Assembly (NCBI GenBank): GCA_039583875.1
Contig: CM077163.1
Span: 236,584,646 to 236,648,645, forward strand
Direction: 5' to 3'
DNA length: 64,000 nucleotides
Origin: Platanthera guangdongensis
Lineage: Eukaryota > Streptophyta > Magnoliopsida > Asparagales > Orchidaceae
This document shows positions 45,313-56,277 of the stretch, one piece after another (position 1 is the first letter of the stretch; each line of letters starts with the position of its first letter). The position numbers and the translations under genes are program-made. The notes under the pieces were generated by a model. The model did no database searches. It was not told the DNA's origin and saw only the letters and a list, made by a program, of their open reading frames with translations.

Positions 45313-45506
45313 CAGCTCAGTTGGTGATAGGAACTATTGAAGGTTGTCTATCAAGGGGGTTGCAGGTTCGAGACCTGGCCTCAATAATGCACCGCGGTCG
45401 AGAAACAGGCGCGAAGAGGCTTTGGGGTGCTTGGGCTGCAGCCTGGTAGCGATGTCCAGAATGAGACATCTCTATGGGCCTCTGAGCTCGGGCCTGGGGT
45501 CGTTAC
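45313..45506 (+). mobile_element. tRNA-derived SINE (194 bp), cluster member 2
   Basis: It starts CAGCTCAGTTGGTGATAGG, a tRNA A box, has GCAGGTTCGAGACCTGG, a B box, about 45 bp later, and ends GGGGTCGTTAC followed by A8. Internal pol III promoter, non-tRNA tail and A-tail define a SINE. I do not recognise the family. Confidence 0.85.
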
Positions 45507-45527
45507 AAAAAAAAGTGCACTTTTTTT

Positions 45528-45567
45528 GTAACGACCCCAGGCCCGAGCTCAGAGGCCCATAGGCTTG
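45528..45567 (-). mobile_element. SINE fragment (3' 40 bp), cluster member 3
   Basis: Inverse of the SINE 3' end, preceded by T7 (its A-tail) and followed by GCAC and another T run. Confidence 0.7.
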
Positions 45568-45576
45568 CACTTTTTT

Positions 45577-45770
45577 GTAACGACCCCAGGCCCGAGCTCA
45601 GAGGCCCATAGGCATGTCTCGTTCTGGACATCGCTACCAGGCTGCAGCCCAAGCACCCCAAAGCCTCTCCGCGCCTGTTTCTCGACCGCGGTGCATTATT
45701 GAGGCCAGGTCTCGAACCTGCAACCCCCTTGATAGGCAACCTTCAACAGTTCCTATCACCAACTGAGCTG
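45577..45770 (-). mobile_element. Full SINE, minus strand, cluster member 4
   Basis: 194 bp, ending at its 5' end CAGCTCAGTT exactly at 45770. The T6 run before 45577 is its A-tail. It is the left arm of a head-to-head palindrome with the next copy. Confidence 0.88.
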
Positions 45771-45964
45771 CAGCTCAGTTGGTGATAGGAACTGTTGAAG
45801 GTTGCCTATCAAGGGGGTTGCAGGTTCGAGACCTGGCCTCAACAATGCACCGCGGCCGAGAAACAGGAGCAGAGAGGCTTTGGGGTGCTTGGGCTGCAGC
45901 TCGGTAGCGATGTCCAGAACGAGACAAGCCTATGGGCCTCTGAGCTCGGGCCTGGGGTTATTAC
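45771..45964 (+). mobile_element. Full SINE, plus strand, cluster member 5
   Basis: 194 bp starting CAGCTCAGTTGG at 45771, directly abutting member 4 with no spacer. It ends GGGGTTATTAC and has no A-tail before the host text AGTATAATAG resumes. The whole cluster replaces CATAGTATAATAG of unit 2. Confidence 0.88.
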
Positions 45965-46325
45965 AGTATAATAGTGCTTGAAATCCCTTCATAGCATGTT
46001 GGGGTGTTCCTAAATGAACCACAACTATGATAATATATCAAATCCTAGGATATCATTTCAAACTGGGCACTCAGTTCACTGTTTTACATCAAATCCTATT
46101 GAGCTTGTTTATGCTTCAAAATCAAACGATTCTTAATTTGATATCATGCAAGCATAGCATAAAATTTGTATCAAATGGGTTGATATATATAAAAATGATT
46201 GTATTCGAAGAAGCTGCTTTTTTTACTATGCTATATCCACTTTTTTACAAAAAAATTCTCCACAGCAAAATCTTTCATCACTTTTTAAATTCTTGAGGTA
46301 TATTTATATAAAATATAAGAGGAGA

Positions 46326-46503
46326 TTGTTGAGGTATATTTATATAATTGATAACATATTTTTATTTGGTTTGATTAGGTTCTGGTAGGAATTTAATAAC
46401 CCGTCAGGAATTTAGGGTTATGCTTATCAATACCTCTGCTGGGGGCAACATAGAGGTCGTTCCAAACTTGACGACCACACAAGAAGCTTCGAGCACTCTA
46501 ACA
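46326..46503 (+). repeat. LTR of the 177 bp copia family at the unit 1/2 junction
   Basis: TGTTGAGGTATATT...CTCTAACA, preceded by ATATAAGAGGAGAT, a polypurine-like end of internal sequence, and followed by ATAAT then unit 2. The left flank does not match, so this is not a solo insertion. It looks like the duplicated end of the element at 36659-42411. Confidence 0.8.
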
Positions 46504-49487
46504 ATAATCGCAGTAGTATCTAATGATGTGAAGAGGTTTTTATCATGTATAAAATAAAAGACTGGGATAGAATGAGCAAAAGTGCAAAACCAGAACACGA
46601 GAACACAACAAAGCAAGAAAGAAGAAAACTCAAGAATTGTTTCTGAACTGGATCTTTCAGTGGCGAAGCCCTTTTCCCTATAAGTCATTGCTACCTTCCT
46701 CATGCAAGCTGGGGAGATATGCTCTGAGAGAAAAGGGAAAAATCTAAATCCTTTACAGTGGAAGAGAAAATTAGTTAAGAAAACGGAAGGCTAGAGAAAT
46801 GTTGTCAGGGGAGCATTTCTCTTTAACTAATTCTCTCGACTTCCATTTTTTAACTAGTTATCTAACCCACTTTAGTGGTTTTATATTTTCTCCCCAGCCT
46901 TCTAGTTGGAAATTAGTGATTTTATATTTTCTCTCCGATTTTTTTTTTCATTTTGTTTCTTTCTCGCTATTTTGTGCTCTCATGTTCTTATTTTGTTCGT
47001 GGACATTGACAACTTTAAAAAATTTGAAGTTGGAAAAAATTGATGAAAGAGATAGCTTTAGTCTATGAACGATCAAGGAGATTGCTCTATTGATGCAACA
47101 AGACGTATACAAGGTCTTGTTCAAGTCAGAGAAATTGCTGAAGGAAACGACGACAAATGTGAATGAAAAATTATAGGTGAAGGCTCACAACACATTTTAA
47201 CTTGCTCTCGCTAATAATGTTGTATAGAGCGGTTTTCATCCTCAATCTTTCTTCCACGTAGATTCATCTCTGTCTTTGATGTTCACACCTTACTCCAGTG
47301 ACAACTTGGATATAATTACTCTATCTTTGTCCCTTGCATGTATGCATCTATTGTTCAATCTTTGGATCCATCCTCCATCAATATGAGAACATTTGGGTCA
47401 TCTTAAAACCCAACGAAATACGAGTCAGATACTGGTTAGAATGATCTGATTTGAATTTCAACCCATCCATGACTAATTTGATTTCAACTTAGCCCTAATT
47501 TGGTAACGAATGCAATAAGTAGAGCAATGTCAAATTTCATTAAATAGAAGAAGTGATTAATAGAAGAGAGAATTTGTGAGGACGTATTCAATGGTAATAG
47601 AAAAATGAATTTATCGCAATTCACATGTATAGAACTTAACCATATATTGTTCTAAAGGATTTGTGGCTGAGATGTTGCGAAATCGAAGGAAGAGTGAAAT
47701 AAAATGAATTTAAAATCATCAAAACAGAGTAAATACGTAATAAAGGAACAACGAAAATATGAATCTATGAATAATTTAACTTTTTTGGGGAGTTGCATAA
47801 GGTCATCTACGAAAGCAATGCAACAACTTTCTTCCCAAATAAACTCAAAATATGCCATCATTGAATAAATTTTTTTAGTAATGAATATACAAACAATATT
47901 ACATTGAGAACATTATGTATCAATGTCTACATCATTAAACAATAATCAATCAATCAACAAACTACTGAATAAGTAAACAAACCTGACACATGGTGAGAAT
48001 CGAATTCATGACCTCTCAGTCATGGAGCCTTAGCTAACCCAACTGGGCCAAGCCTCATTAGCATGTCATCCTTAAAATGGAGGCGATAGTAAAAATTAGG
48101 GTGTAGAAACAAAATATTTTTTTACAATTGATTCCTTGTCCGTCAAATATCTTACCACCTCAAAAGCAAGTTTTTTTTTTACAAATGATTTTATGATTGT
48201 ACATAGTAAATAGGCTAATTGGCAGAATCAAATGTGAATGTAGAAATCAATGAAGGAAAGAATCCCTTGCCTATAAAGACAAATTGAAACCAAGTAACTT
48301 TAAAAACATTGTTGTTACAAATTTGAATACCTCGCTCAATCTTCCTAGGACCGCACTGAATAAGAAGTCACAAAAGCTGGTGATGAATCTTGGGAAAAAA
48401 TCATAGAGACACAAATTTTAATTCTGAAATGAGAACATAATGAAATAGATTTATATCTTATTAATATGATGTTGCTGCATAAAATTGAAATAATTCATTT
48501 AAACATTGAATTGGAACGCTTTGGATTCTATATTTGACTGGAATATCTACAATTTTGTATTTTCAATAGGAAATACGAAAGGGTAATGTTGATGTGTGCT
48601 CGTGCCTTTTCGGAGTAGTCAACCTCCCTAATCTAGGGCATACTTCGGCTAGATTTGGAACATTGTGAGTGTTTCTGCAAACAAGGATTGAAATTAGGGC
48701 CATGTTAAATGTCAAAGTCTCTACCTCCCCTTTGGCACCACGTGGATACTAGTCCATCACTTCAAATTAATGTCCCTCTTCTCAAAGCAAAATATATGTA
48801 ATTTAAAGCAAAATAAATGTAAATTTATAATTGAATTAAAAAAAATCAAGTGTATCAAAACATATGAAAAGTCCTTGTGGCAACCTAAAAGCACATAAAT
48901 TTGATGTTCAAATACATGAACAGCTAAATCTAAATTAAATTGAAATTGAATCTATTATATCTTAGTGTTTGTTAGACTTTTTGTTAGATTAGCACCATAA
49001 GATTTTGAGGCTTCATAAATTATGTTTGCAACTATTTTGACAAAAATAAAAAATGATTAGATAACGAAGGTGAAACATCCGCATCAGTGAAAACAAGTCA
49101 TCAAGGGTGTTTCCTTAATTATAGAGGGGGTCCCAACTGCATAGTATAATAGTGCTTGAAATCCCTTCATAGCATGTTGGGGTGTTCCCGAATGAACCAG
49201 AACCATGATAATCCATCAAATCCTAGGATATCATTTCAAATTGGGCACCCAGTTCACTGTTTTACATCAAATCCTATAAAGCCTGTTTATGCATCAAAAT
49301 CAAATGATTCTTAATTTGATATCATGCAAGCATAGCATAAAATTTGTATCAAATGGGTTGATATCTAGAAAAATGATTGTATTCGAAGAAGCTGCTTTTT
49401 TTTTACTATGCTTTATCCACTTTTTTACAAAAAAAAGAAAAATTTCTCCACAGCAAAATCTTTCATCACTTTTAAAATTCTTCATTT
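46504..49487. repeat. Tandem duplication unit 2
   Basis: Second copy of 42412-46267 without the MITE and the SINE cluster. It contains the foldback and the minus-strand SINE. Homology stops at AAAATTCTT, where unit 1 switches to copia sequence. Confidence 0.9.
47868..48066 (-). mobile_element. tRNA-derived SINE in unit 2
   Basis: Minus strand: TTGGCCCAGTTGGGTTAGC (A box), AGAGGTCATGAATTCGATTC (B box), TTGATTGATTGATTATTG tail and a final A7. It is the same insertion as 43972-44170. Confidence 0.65.
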
Positions 49488-50085
49488 AATGCTCTAATTA
49501 CTTTGTTGTCACAGAAGTTAATCTTTATTTTCACAGGAATTTACCAACCTTTGATATATTACAAGAATCTAAAATTAATTATAATACATTCCTAGTTTCC
49601 TACCTAATATTTCTAACTTTCGAGCAGATAGCGGGAGATGAGGACTATCGAGCGGTGAGAGGGAAAAATGAGTGTGATGGCTCGGTGAATGGAGTAGACA
49701 AATGGATGTGTTAGTAAAGTAATGAGTAAAAAATCAAGATCCATTAATGTCAATGGCAAAAGAAATTGTCATCGCAATATAAATCTAAAATATGATGCAC
49801 CAATCCTTAAGAGACAGATGCATGTAGTAATGGTGTTGTCCTCATAATTCAAACGGCATTCTTTTATTGTGTTAGTTCCATTGTTTTATCCTTTGCAATC
49901 CGTAGCAAAAGGAAACAAGGCCCCAACTAACATAAAGAGCTAATACAGTTCATTTTTGGGCAAACATAATGGCCCACAAAGCAACCAACATCAGTAATAG
50001 TCTTGTACGTACAGTCCAATATAAAAACATCAGTGAGCATTTTGCTTAAGTGAACAGATATAGGGTGAGCAAAATATAAGTTTTT
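49488..50085. other. AT-rich sequence, no gene seen
   Basis: No conserved frame or recognised repeat. Confidence 0.5.
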
Positions 50086-50263
50086 TGTTATTGCACTCGA
50101 AGCATCCCGTGTGACCGTCTAGTTTGGTACGACCTTCACGTTGCCCCCAGCAGGGATATTTATAGGCGTAACCCTAAATCCTCGAAGACGGGTTATTGGA
50201 TGTCATCCGGATCCTAACCAAACTCGTTAAGCACCTTTCACATCTATTCAATATACCTAAACA
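50086..50263 (-). mobile_element. Solo LTR of the 177 bp copia family
   Basis: It reads TGTTATTGCACTCGAAGC...AATATACCTAAACA, the inverse of the LTRs at 36659 and 42236, with the internal TATA (inverse of GCCTATAAATATCCCTG) kept. The flanks TTTTT and CTTTC do not give a clear target duplication. Confidence 0.82.
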
Positions 50264-50843
50264 CTTTCAAGGTTACCTGTGTATTTAACCATATTGATAC
50301 TTACATACCCAGCATTAGTAATAGTCTTGTACAAATATTGAATTGAACTACTTCTAACTAACTTCTTTTTACATAATTTGAGCTTCTCATTATAAATAGT
50401 ACTCATCATAGTGGAGTTGTATGCGTCTCATTTTTTTAACTGCTAAAATTTTTCTATGTTTAACCCTCGTTGCATACATTTCTTCAACAATATTTTGCTC
50501 AATTTCATTCAATTGACCATCACATGAGTGCCTCTAAATGAACAAATTCATGATTGTGCGATCAATTTCTAAATTTTGATCTCATATCATCTAAAGATCC
50601 TTTTTTTTCTAACCTTAAAGTAAGAATGGTTGACAACCACATTCCTTTGTGGAAGATTTTCTTAAGTTCCTCTTAACACTGTTCTTTATCTAATTATCTC
50701 GTTAAAAAAACATCTCTATCACAACCACGAAAGACAATAGGGCTCACTCATTCTGTTATTTTATCTGTTCTTTCACTTGTTACAAAATCTACAAAAATTA
50801 GTTAGGCTTTTGTGGAAATCAGTTAGGAATAGGGTATCATAAG
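50264..50843. other. AT-rich sequence, no gene seen
   Basis: Nothing recognised. Confidence 0.5.
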
Positions 50844-51786
50844 TAGTGGTGAGCATAAAAATCTGCAAACCGCAAAAACTAATCGTACCGCACAAACTGC
50901 ACTGTTTTTTAAACCACACCGTGTCGTTTCGATGCAGTGCAATTTTGAAGTTTTACAAATTGAGCGTGGTTCAGTGCGGCGCAATTTTCAGATCTTGAAA
51001 ACCACAAAAACTGCACCGACTAATTACATATTTTTAATTTTCATAAATACGTGACATGTCGCATACATCTAAATAAAAATATAACTTATAAATTATTAAT
51101 TAGTATTATTAATTAACTAATTATATTAGTGCATGTAGTTATTTTCTTGCTTTAGTTTTTTTTTTAAGTTTGCTATTTTCTTTTCGATTTATTGATGAAT
51201 TTGCTGATTTGTAAGTTTTATTAAATGTAAATAGTATCATAATGAATCATCTAATAATAAATGTTTATTCACTAGCTTTCTCTTGATATTTTAATATTTG
51301 AAGGATAAATACAACAACAATTATGTGAGTAATGTGCATATCTAGGACATAAAACCATTACAATTCATTATATTTGTATTTGATGTGTTATTTCACATGC
51401 AATTAAAGTAGTCATATCATATCATGAATATATATTGTAGCATCTAAAGATACTACAATATATGCATTGCTACAATATATGAATATATATTGGTTAATTT
51501 TGAAGTATTAAAATATAAGCACTACATATTTTTTTCATGATAATATAACTCATTCACTTATGTTTTTACACAAATTTTACATTTGAATTTATCTCACGTT
51601 ATTTTTTGTTTATATATATCGCATGCTAAAAATCGCGCTAAAGCCGAAACCGCACCGCAAAAAATCGCATCAAATCAAAACCGCACCGCGCAATTTCAGG
51701 ATGGTGCTGTTCGGTTTTGCTTTGGCCAAAACCGCGCTCTTGCGGTGCAGTTGCGGTTTGAGCCAAAACCACACCGTGCACCCCTA
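50844..51786. mobile_element. Non-autonomous hAT-like element (943 bp)
   Basis: The left end TAGTGGTGAGCATAAAAATC followed by repeated ACCGCA words is met, inverted, by TAGGGGTGCACGGTGTGGTT at the right. The flanks ATCATAAG and AGAATAAG agree at 6 of 8, consistent with a worn 8 bp duplication. TAGGGGTG ends with AACCG-rich subterminal repeats are typical of plant hAT elements. No transposase is present. Confidence 0.7.
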
Positions 51787-53883
51787 AGAATAAGTAATGT
51801 AGTCTACAGAGGGTAAAAGTAGAAGGATTTCAAAGCGAAATCAACTTACCCGTGAAGCTGAGGAGGAGGAATAACACTAGGACTCGCGGTCGGAGTACAC
51901 ACAACAATACCAGCATTGGCGAAGGTGGCTGGCCTCGGTGAAGGAGCCTAGCAAGAGGTGAGTTGGGGGGTCGTCGATGGAGCTTCTGTCATCAGCGTAG
52001 GCGAGTGTGTTAAACACGACAAAATTGGATGGGACGTGCGAGAGGGAGCGAAATCTAGATTGGGGAAATATGGGGGTTCCAATATAGAAGCCTTCTGTTA
52101 AATAAATGTGTTTAATTTGTCGATTTTTTGGCTGCTTTTAGCGAGATGTAGGATGCTACTAACATTGCTCATTATATATGCATATGTGATGTTTAGCGGT
52201 CGTCGCTCGCCGGTACAGCGCGAAAGATGACAAACCGTGGCACCTTCGAACAACAAACATGGGTTTATTTTGTTGGTCCCCTTTGTTATATTAAACTTGA
52301 GGGACGGTTGGGGTCGGTGGGTGGGGGGAGGTAGGAGATAAAGCGGTTGAAGATGAAGATGTAAAAACAATATTTCGCATTGAGTTCTCACAGTTTGGGT
52401 TTGGAATCAGGCAGAAATCAATATTTTGAGAATTTGTGATTTCAACAGAGAAAAGACACTCAAATAAGTGAAGCTTGAACAAGTCAGCACCAATCACCGT
52501 CGTCGTTCTCAGACCTTGATAAACTAAAATTGCGATTTTGGGTCTATTGATCCAATGAGGACCTTGAACTTGGGGGGGCGCAAAAGTGTATGGCAGAAGT
52601 CAAAACTGTGCGAGCCCCGCCTCATTTTCAAGGTCCTGATTGGTTCCGAACCATGAGGATGGTCCGCTGATCGGACCTAAGTTTTTCTTGTTTGGAGCGG
52701 CTATGAACGTGCCACCGCCATCTTTCCTTCCTCTTTATCCCCCCACCCCCCCACCCCCCGAATGTGATTGTTAAAACAAGTAAAAAAATGAAGATGAGAT
52801 GGGAGCACGTTCATATGGTATGAAATACTGTTCGGTATTTTGATCAATCATGTTATTTCAGCAGGAAATTAACGATAAGTATTTAATACTATACCGATTT
52901 TTAGGTGAGAGTAACTCACCTAAATTTTTTTCGAGCACTCTGCTCCACTGTTGTAATTGTTCTGTACGGGTAGCGTTCCCTCCTCTGAGAGCGGGTGAGA
53001 TATAAGCCGTCTAGCCTTAAATCCAACGATTGTGATTTACAATAATAAAAAAACCAAAAAAAAACAAAGAGAACCAGTTCTTTAAAGCTGATCGGACGAC
53101 TCCTACGCTACCCGTGCTCCTTTCTCTGGGAAAGGGTAGGGGAGGAAAATTTTTTTTGCTCCACTGCCCTAGTGATCCATCGGGGCTGCTCATCATTCCA
53201 CGTGGCAAGTGATAATTTGGGGAGAAACCTTGGCGACTCTTTCTGCCCAATCGCCCTCATTAGTTATGTCAGATGTACGACCGCGAGAGGAGCGACTCCT
53301 TGTTTATATTCCGAATATCCTTCCGTATATTCCCGACCCATGGATTGGGTCGGGCCCCTCCCCTGGTAATATGTTATAACAGCATTTTCAAATACAATAA
53401 TATTAATAATATGAATATTAATATAAATAATAATCGGGCTTTTATAGCCTAGGTTATACTGTTTTTACCTTTTTCTCTCTAAGCAATTAATAAATTAATA
53501 TTCTGTTTTAGAATAATATTTTATAAAATTATTTAATCCTACTTGATGGGATGAAGCCCATTTTAAGTGCATTTAACCACTCTTCCTTCGTGATCCTCCA
53601 ATTATAGAAATTATGGGTTTGATCGATCAACTCACTTCTCATGATCTCCCACACAATAGGAATGGGGGGCACCCTTTCAACAACTACCGCCGCCGCTTAC
53701 AGCTTGGCCACCGTCCGATCACTACAGAGCTTTCATCGTCGTTCGATACGCGCATAAACACCCACTAAACATCAGGTTACTGGGGAGAAATTTAATTAAT
53801 ATTTTATCATTAATTAAATGGTCTCCCGATAGGTGGATGCACGTATTTAAACCTATGCTAAAATCATTTATGTGGGTGGTTAC
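51787..53883. other. Intergenic sequence, no gene supported
   Basis: It contains a C-rich run (52739-52758), an AT-rich stretch (53390-53560) and a short minus-strand patch near 51850 ending in CACGG|GTAAGT, which looks like a splice donor but has no supporting frame. No TE end was identified. Confidence 0.5.
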
Positions 53884-54497
53884 TGTACAACCCGTATTCG
53901 TCGAGAGCGGGTCCTACCACAGCCAAGTCAGTAGGAGTCAAGGTTAACAAGTCACCACGAGAGTCAAAGTCAACATTCAAGACCGCGGAAGGCCTGTCGA
54001 GTATAGGCGAGCTCCCCTCGCATATTCGCCAGGGATCGAGGCGACTAGGCGAGATACTCGCCCAGCCCGTGCGAGCTCTTCTGGAAGTCGTCTGGTCGCC
54101 AGGGGGTGGGGTATAAATAAGACCCCACCCCCCCGCCTTGGCCTATAAATAGGACCCCAGGGGTACGAGAGAGGGGACCGAAAATCCGGAGCGTGATACT
54201 CGCGTGTTTCAAGATATCGGCTTAGTCTTCGGATTCTTTTTCCTTAGAGTGATTCGCGACTTTGCGACCTCGCCAGATAGCCTCTCTCGTATCCAGTTCG
54301 GCCATTCTTGGTTGAGAAGGGGTTGCTCCTTACGAGCATCCGGGTACGTGGTGGGTCCTTCCTACCGCAACATCTGGGGTCATGTTTGACCTGTTCCTTC
54401 TTTCTGGCCACCCTAGCCGTCCGATCTAGCTTCTGAGCCAGTAACCTTAGGCAGCTTTGATCCGATTTCTGAGGTTAGGAATTTCCTGGCTTCAACA
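53884..54497 (+). repeat. 5' LTR of the Tat element (614 bp)
   Basis: It starts TGTACAACCCGTATTCG and ends CTGGCTTCAACA, matching the ends of the gypsy derivative at 10775-11999. CTTGGTGCGGTGAGCGTGGA follows as the presumed primer binding region. Confidence 0.88.
54112..54151 (+). promoter_or_regulatory. Twin TATA boxes in the Tat LTR
   Basis: TATAAATA occurs at 54112-54119 and 54144-54151 in near-identical contexts (GGTATAAATAAGACCCC and CCTATAAATAGGACCCC), 32 bp apart, as from a short tandem duplication of the core promoter. Confidence 0.7.
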
Positions 54498-54553
54498 CTT
54501 GGTGCGGTGAGCGTGGATTGCAGCCAAGGAGGAAAGTTTGGAAGTTGAGTGTG

Positions 54554-56251
54554 ATGGCCGTAGGTGGCGAGCAAGGCGGGTTGGTCGGCAACTCGGCATT
54601 AGGAGGAGACGTCGCGCGAGGTGGCGAGTTTGTAACGGTGGCCGCATTTGAAGAGTTCGCGAGGAAGATCGAGCAAACCATTCTCGCTGGTTTCGCTCAG
54701 CGCCCAGAGGTCACGTCGACTTCTCCTCGTCGCCTGACGCCGCTAGAAGAGGAAGCGCCGCCGAGGCGAGCTGGAAAGGAGCCCGCTTGGGCAAGGGAAG
54801 AGCGACCAATGCAGTCGCGACTTTACCCGGCGAGTAGTCAGGGGGTCCGTTTCCGGGATCCAATGTCGCCAGCGAGATTCAGAGATACTCGCCAATGCAA
54901 CGATTATGACGTCTCCAGCGAGGATGAAACTCGTCACCGCCAGGGAGGGAGGAGCCCCTTCTGTGACGAGATCCTCGCCGCTCCAGTTCCAGAAGGGTTC
55001 AGGGAACTTGTTCTTACTTACTACTCCGGCAGAGACGATCCTGTCAGACACCTCCAATGGTTTGAGGACGTCGTCTCCATTCGCAATATGTCTGATGCCT
55101 TCACGTGCAGGTTCTTCTCCATCACCATCAGAGGAAATGCTCGGGATTGGTTCCATCAACTGCCGGCAGGGTCTGTATACTGCTTCTCAGATTTGCGTCG
55201 GGGCCTTATGACAAGGTTCGCGACTTCGAAGAAGAGGAAGAAGGAAGCGACAGCACTCTTCAAAATCGTCCAAGGGCAACACGAGAGTCTGGGACACTAC
55301 ATCGACCGCTTTCAAGAGGAAATTTTAGAGGTAGAGGAGGTGGACAGTTTCACCCTGATGGTGGCTCTTAAGTTCGGGTTGAAACAAGGTTTGTTCAGTC
55401 TGGAGATGGGGTCCAATCCCCCAAGATCCTTCGAGGAGATGATAGAGAAGGCAAATACTTTTGTTTGCGGAGAAGAGAAGAACAAAGACTTTTTAGCAAG
55501 GCTAGATGGAGAGATTGCGATGGAAAGGGGGAGAGCAGGACCTTCGGGGTCGAAGTCGAGGAGGACGCCGGAAAGGAAGGAGGAAAGGAAGAAAGAAGAG
55601 CCAAGAAGGGAAGAGAGGAGGAAGAGGGAGGAACCCAGGAGGGTTGAAGATAGGAGGCAGGAGTGGCCTCGAATACGGGAAGAGAGAAGACCGGTGGAAG
55701 CTCGAGAAGGAGGAAGAGAGGAAAGGCGATTCCAGTATCCAGAGAATCGCCCCCAATGGAGACCAGCGAGACAGCAGTATCAGGAAGACAGGAGGAATGA
55801 AAATCGGCAGGAGGGAGGTCGAGGAGGAGGAAGAAGGGAGACAATGGTCATCGCTCGCCACGACAACAAGCGGCGTCGGAGGGAGCAGCGAGCGATGCGC
55901 CAGGAGGCGGCAATTCCCCTTTACTGCGATATTCATCGAGTAGAGGGGCACAGGACCTTGGCTTGCCCCGAATTTTGGGAAGCAAGGAGAAGGCTGGAGG
56001 CAGGAGCAGCAGAAAGAGAGCAGCAGAGACAGGAGGCCCCGGTTGGGCAGGTGGCATTTCAAGCTCCGGCAAGAAGAAGGAATGAAGACCGAGTTGACCT
56101 CGGAACTCGCGGGGAAGTGATACATGGCCCAGGAGGTGGGAATGTAGGAGTGATCAATGGGGGGCCGGGCTTGGAGCTTCCCGTAAGGGAAGTCTTCACC
56201 AGATCTATCGGAAGAACGTCGCTTCGACGTCGCAGACCCCGCCGCCATTAG
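54554..56251 (+). CDS. Tat gag
   Basis: 565 codons from the first ATG after the LTR; an in-frame TTG upstream at 54518 is not preferred. The retrotransposon gag domain lies at about residues 135-310 (YYSGRDDPVRHLQWFED, then NARDWFHQLPAGS and RRGLMTRF). A very basic and acidic Arg/Glu stretch follows (residues ~325-450). Near residue 458 is a Cys-X2-His-X4-His-X4-Cys motif (YCDIHRVEGHRTLAC), the form seen in Tat elements instead of the usual CCHC knuckle. The frame is uninterrupted, in contrast to pol. Gag packages the RNA in cytoplasmic particles. Pol starts 26 bp downstream in another frame. Confidence 0.88.
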   Translation: MAVGGEQGGLVGNSALGGDVARGGEFVTVAAFEEFARKIEQTILAGFAQRPEVTSTSPRRLTPLEEEAPPRRAGKEPAWAREERPMQSRLYPASSQGVRFRDPMSPARFRDTRQCNDYDVSSEDETRHRQGGRSPFCDEILAAPVPEGFRELVLTYYSGRDDPVRHLQWFEDVVSIRNMSDAFTCRFFSITIRGNARDWFHQLPAGSVYCFSDLRRGLMTRFATSKKRKKEATALFKIVQGQHESLGHYIDRFQEEILEVEEVDSFTLMVALKFGLKQGLFSLEMGSNPPRSFEEMIEKANTFVCGEEKNKDFLARLDGEIAMERGRAGPSGSKSRRTPERKEERKKEEPRREERRKREEPRRVEDRRQEWPRIREERRPVEAREGGREERRFQYPENRPQWRPARQQYQEDRRNENRQEGGRGGGRRETMVIARHDNKRRRREQRAMRQEAAIPLYCDIHRVEGHRTLACPEFWEARRRLEAGAAEREQQRQEAPVGQVAFQAPARRRNEDRVDLGTRGEVIHGPGGGNVGVINGGPGLELPVREVFTRSIGRTSLRRRRPRRH

Positions 56252-56277
56252 AAGAAATCACCTTCTCGTAAGAAGAC

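Larger units (their letters stand above)
42412..46267. repeat. Tandem duplication unit 1
   Basis: It matches 46504-49487 almost throughout, from TAGTATCTAATGATGTGAAG to AATCTTTCATCACTTTT. Unit 1 has two extra insertions, a MITE and a SINE cluster, which account for most of its extra length. It is AT-rich without a conserved frame. Confidence 0.9.

Noticed and set aside
45313..45380. Possible true tRNA gene
   Set aside because: A and B boxes are present, but the acceptor stem does not pair and the unit continues into a 120 bp tail with an A-run, as in a SINE.
51840..52091. Possible first exon on the minus strand ending CACGG|GTAAGT
   Set aside because: A good donor site but only a ~23-codon frame (MLVLLCVLRPRVLVL) and no following exon could be joined.
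54518..54553. Earlier start for Tat gag
   Set aside because: The codon at 54518 is TTG directly behind the primer binding region; ATG at 54554 is the first normal start.
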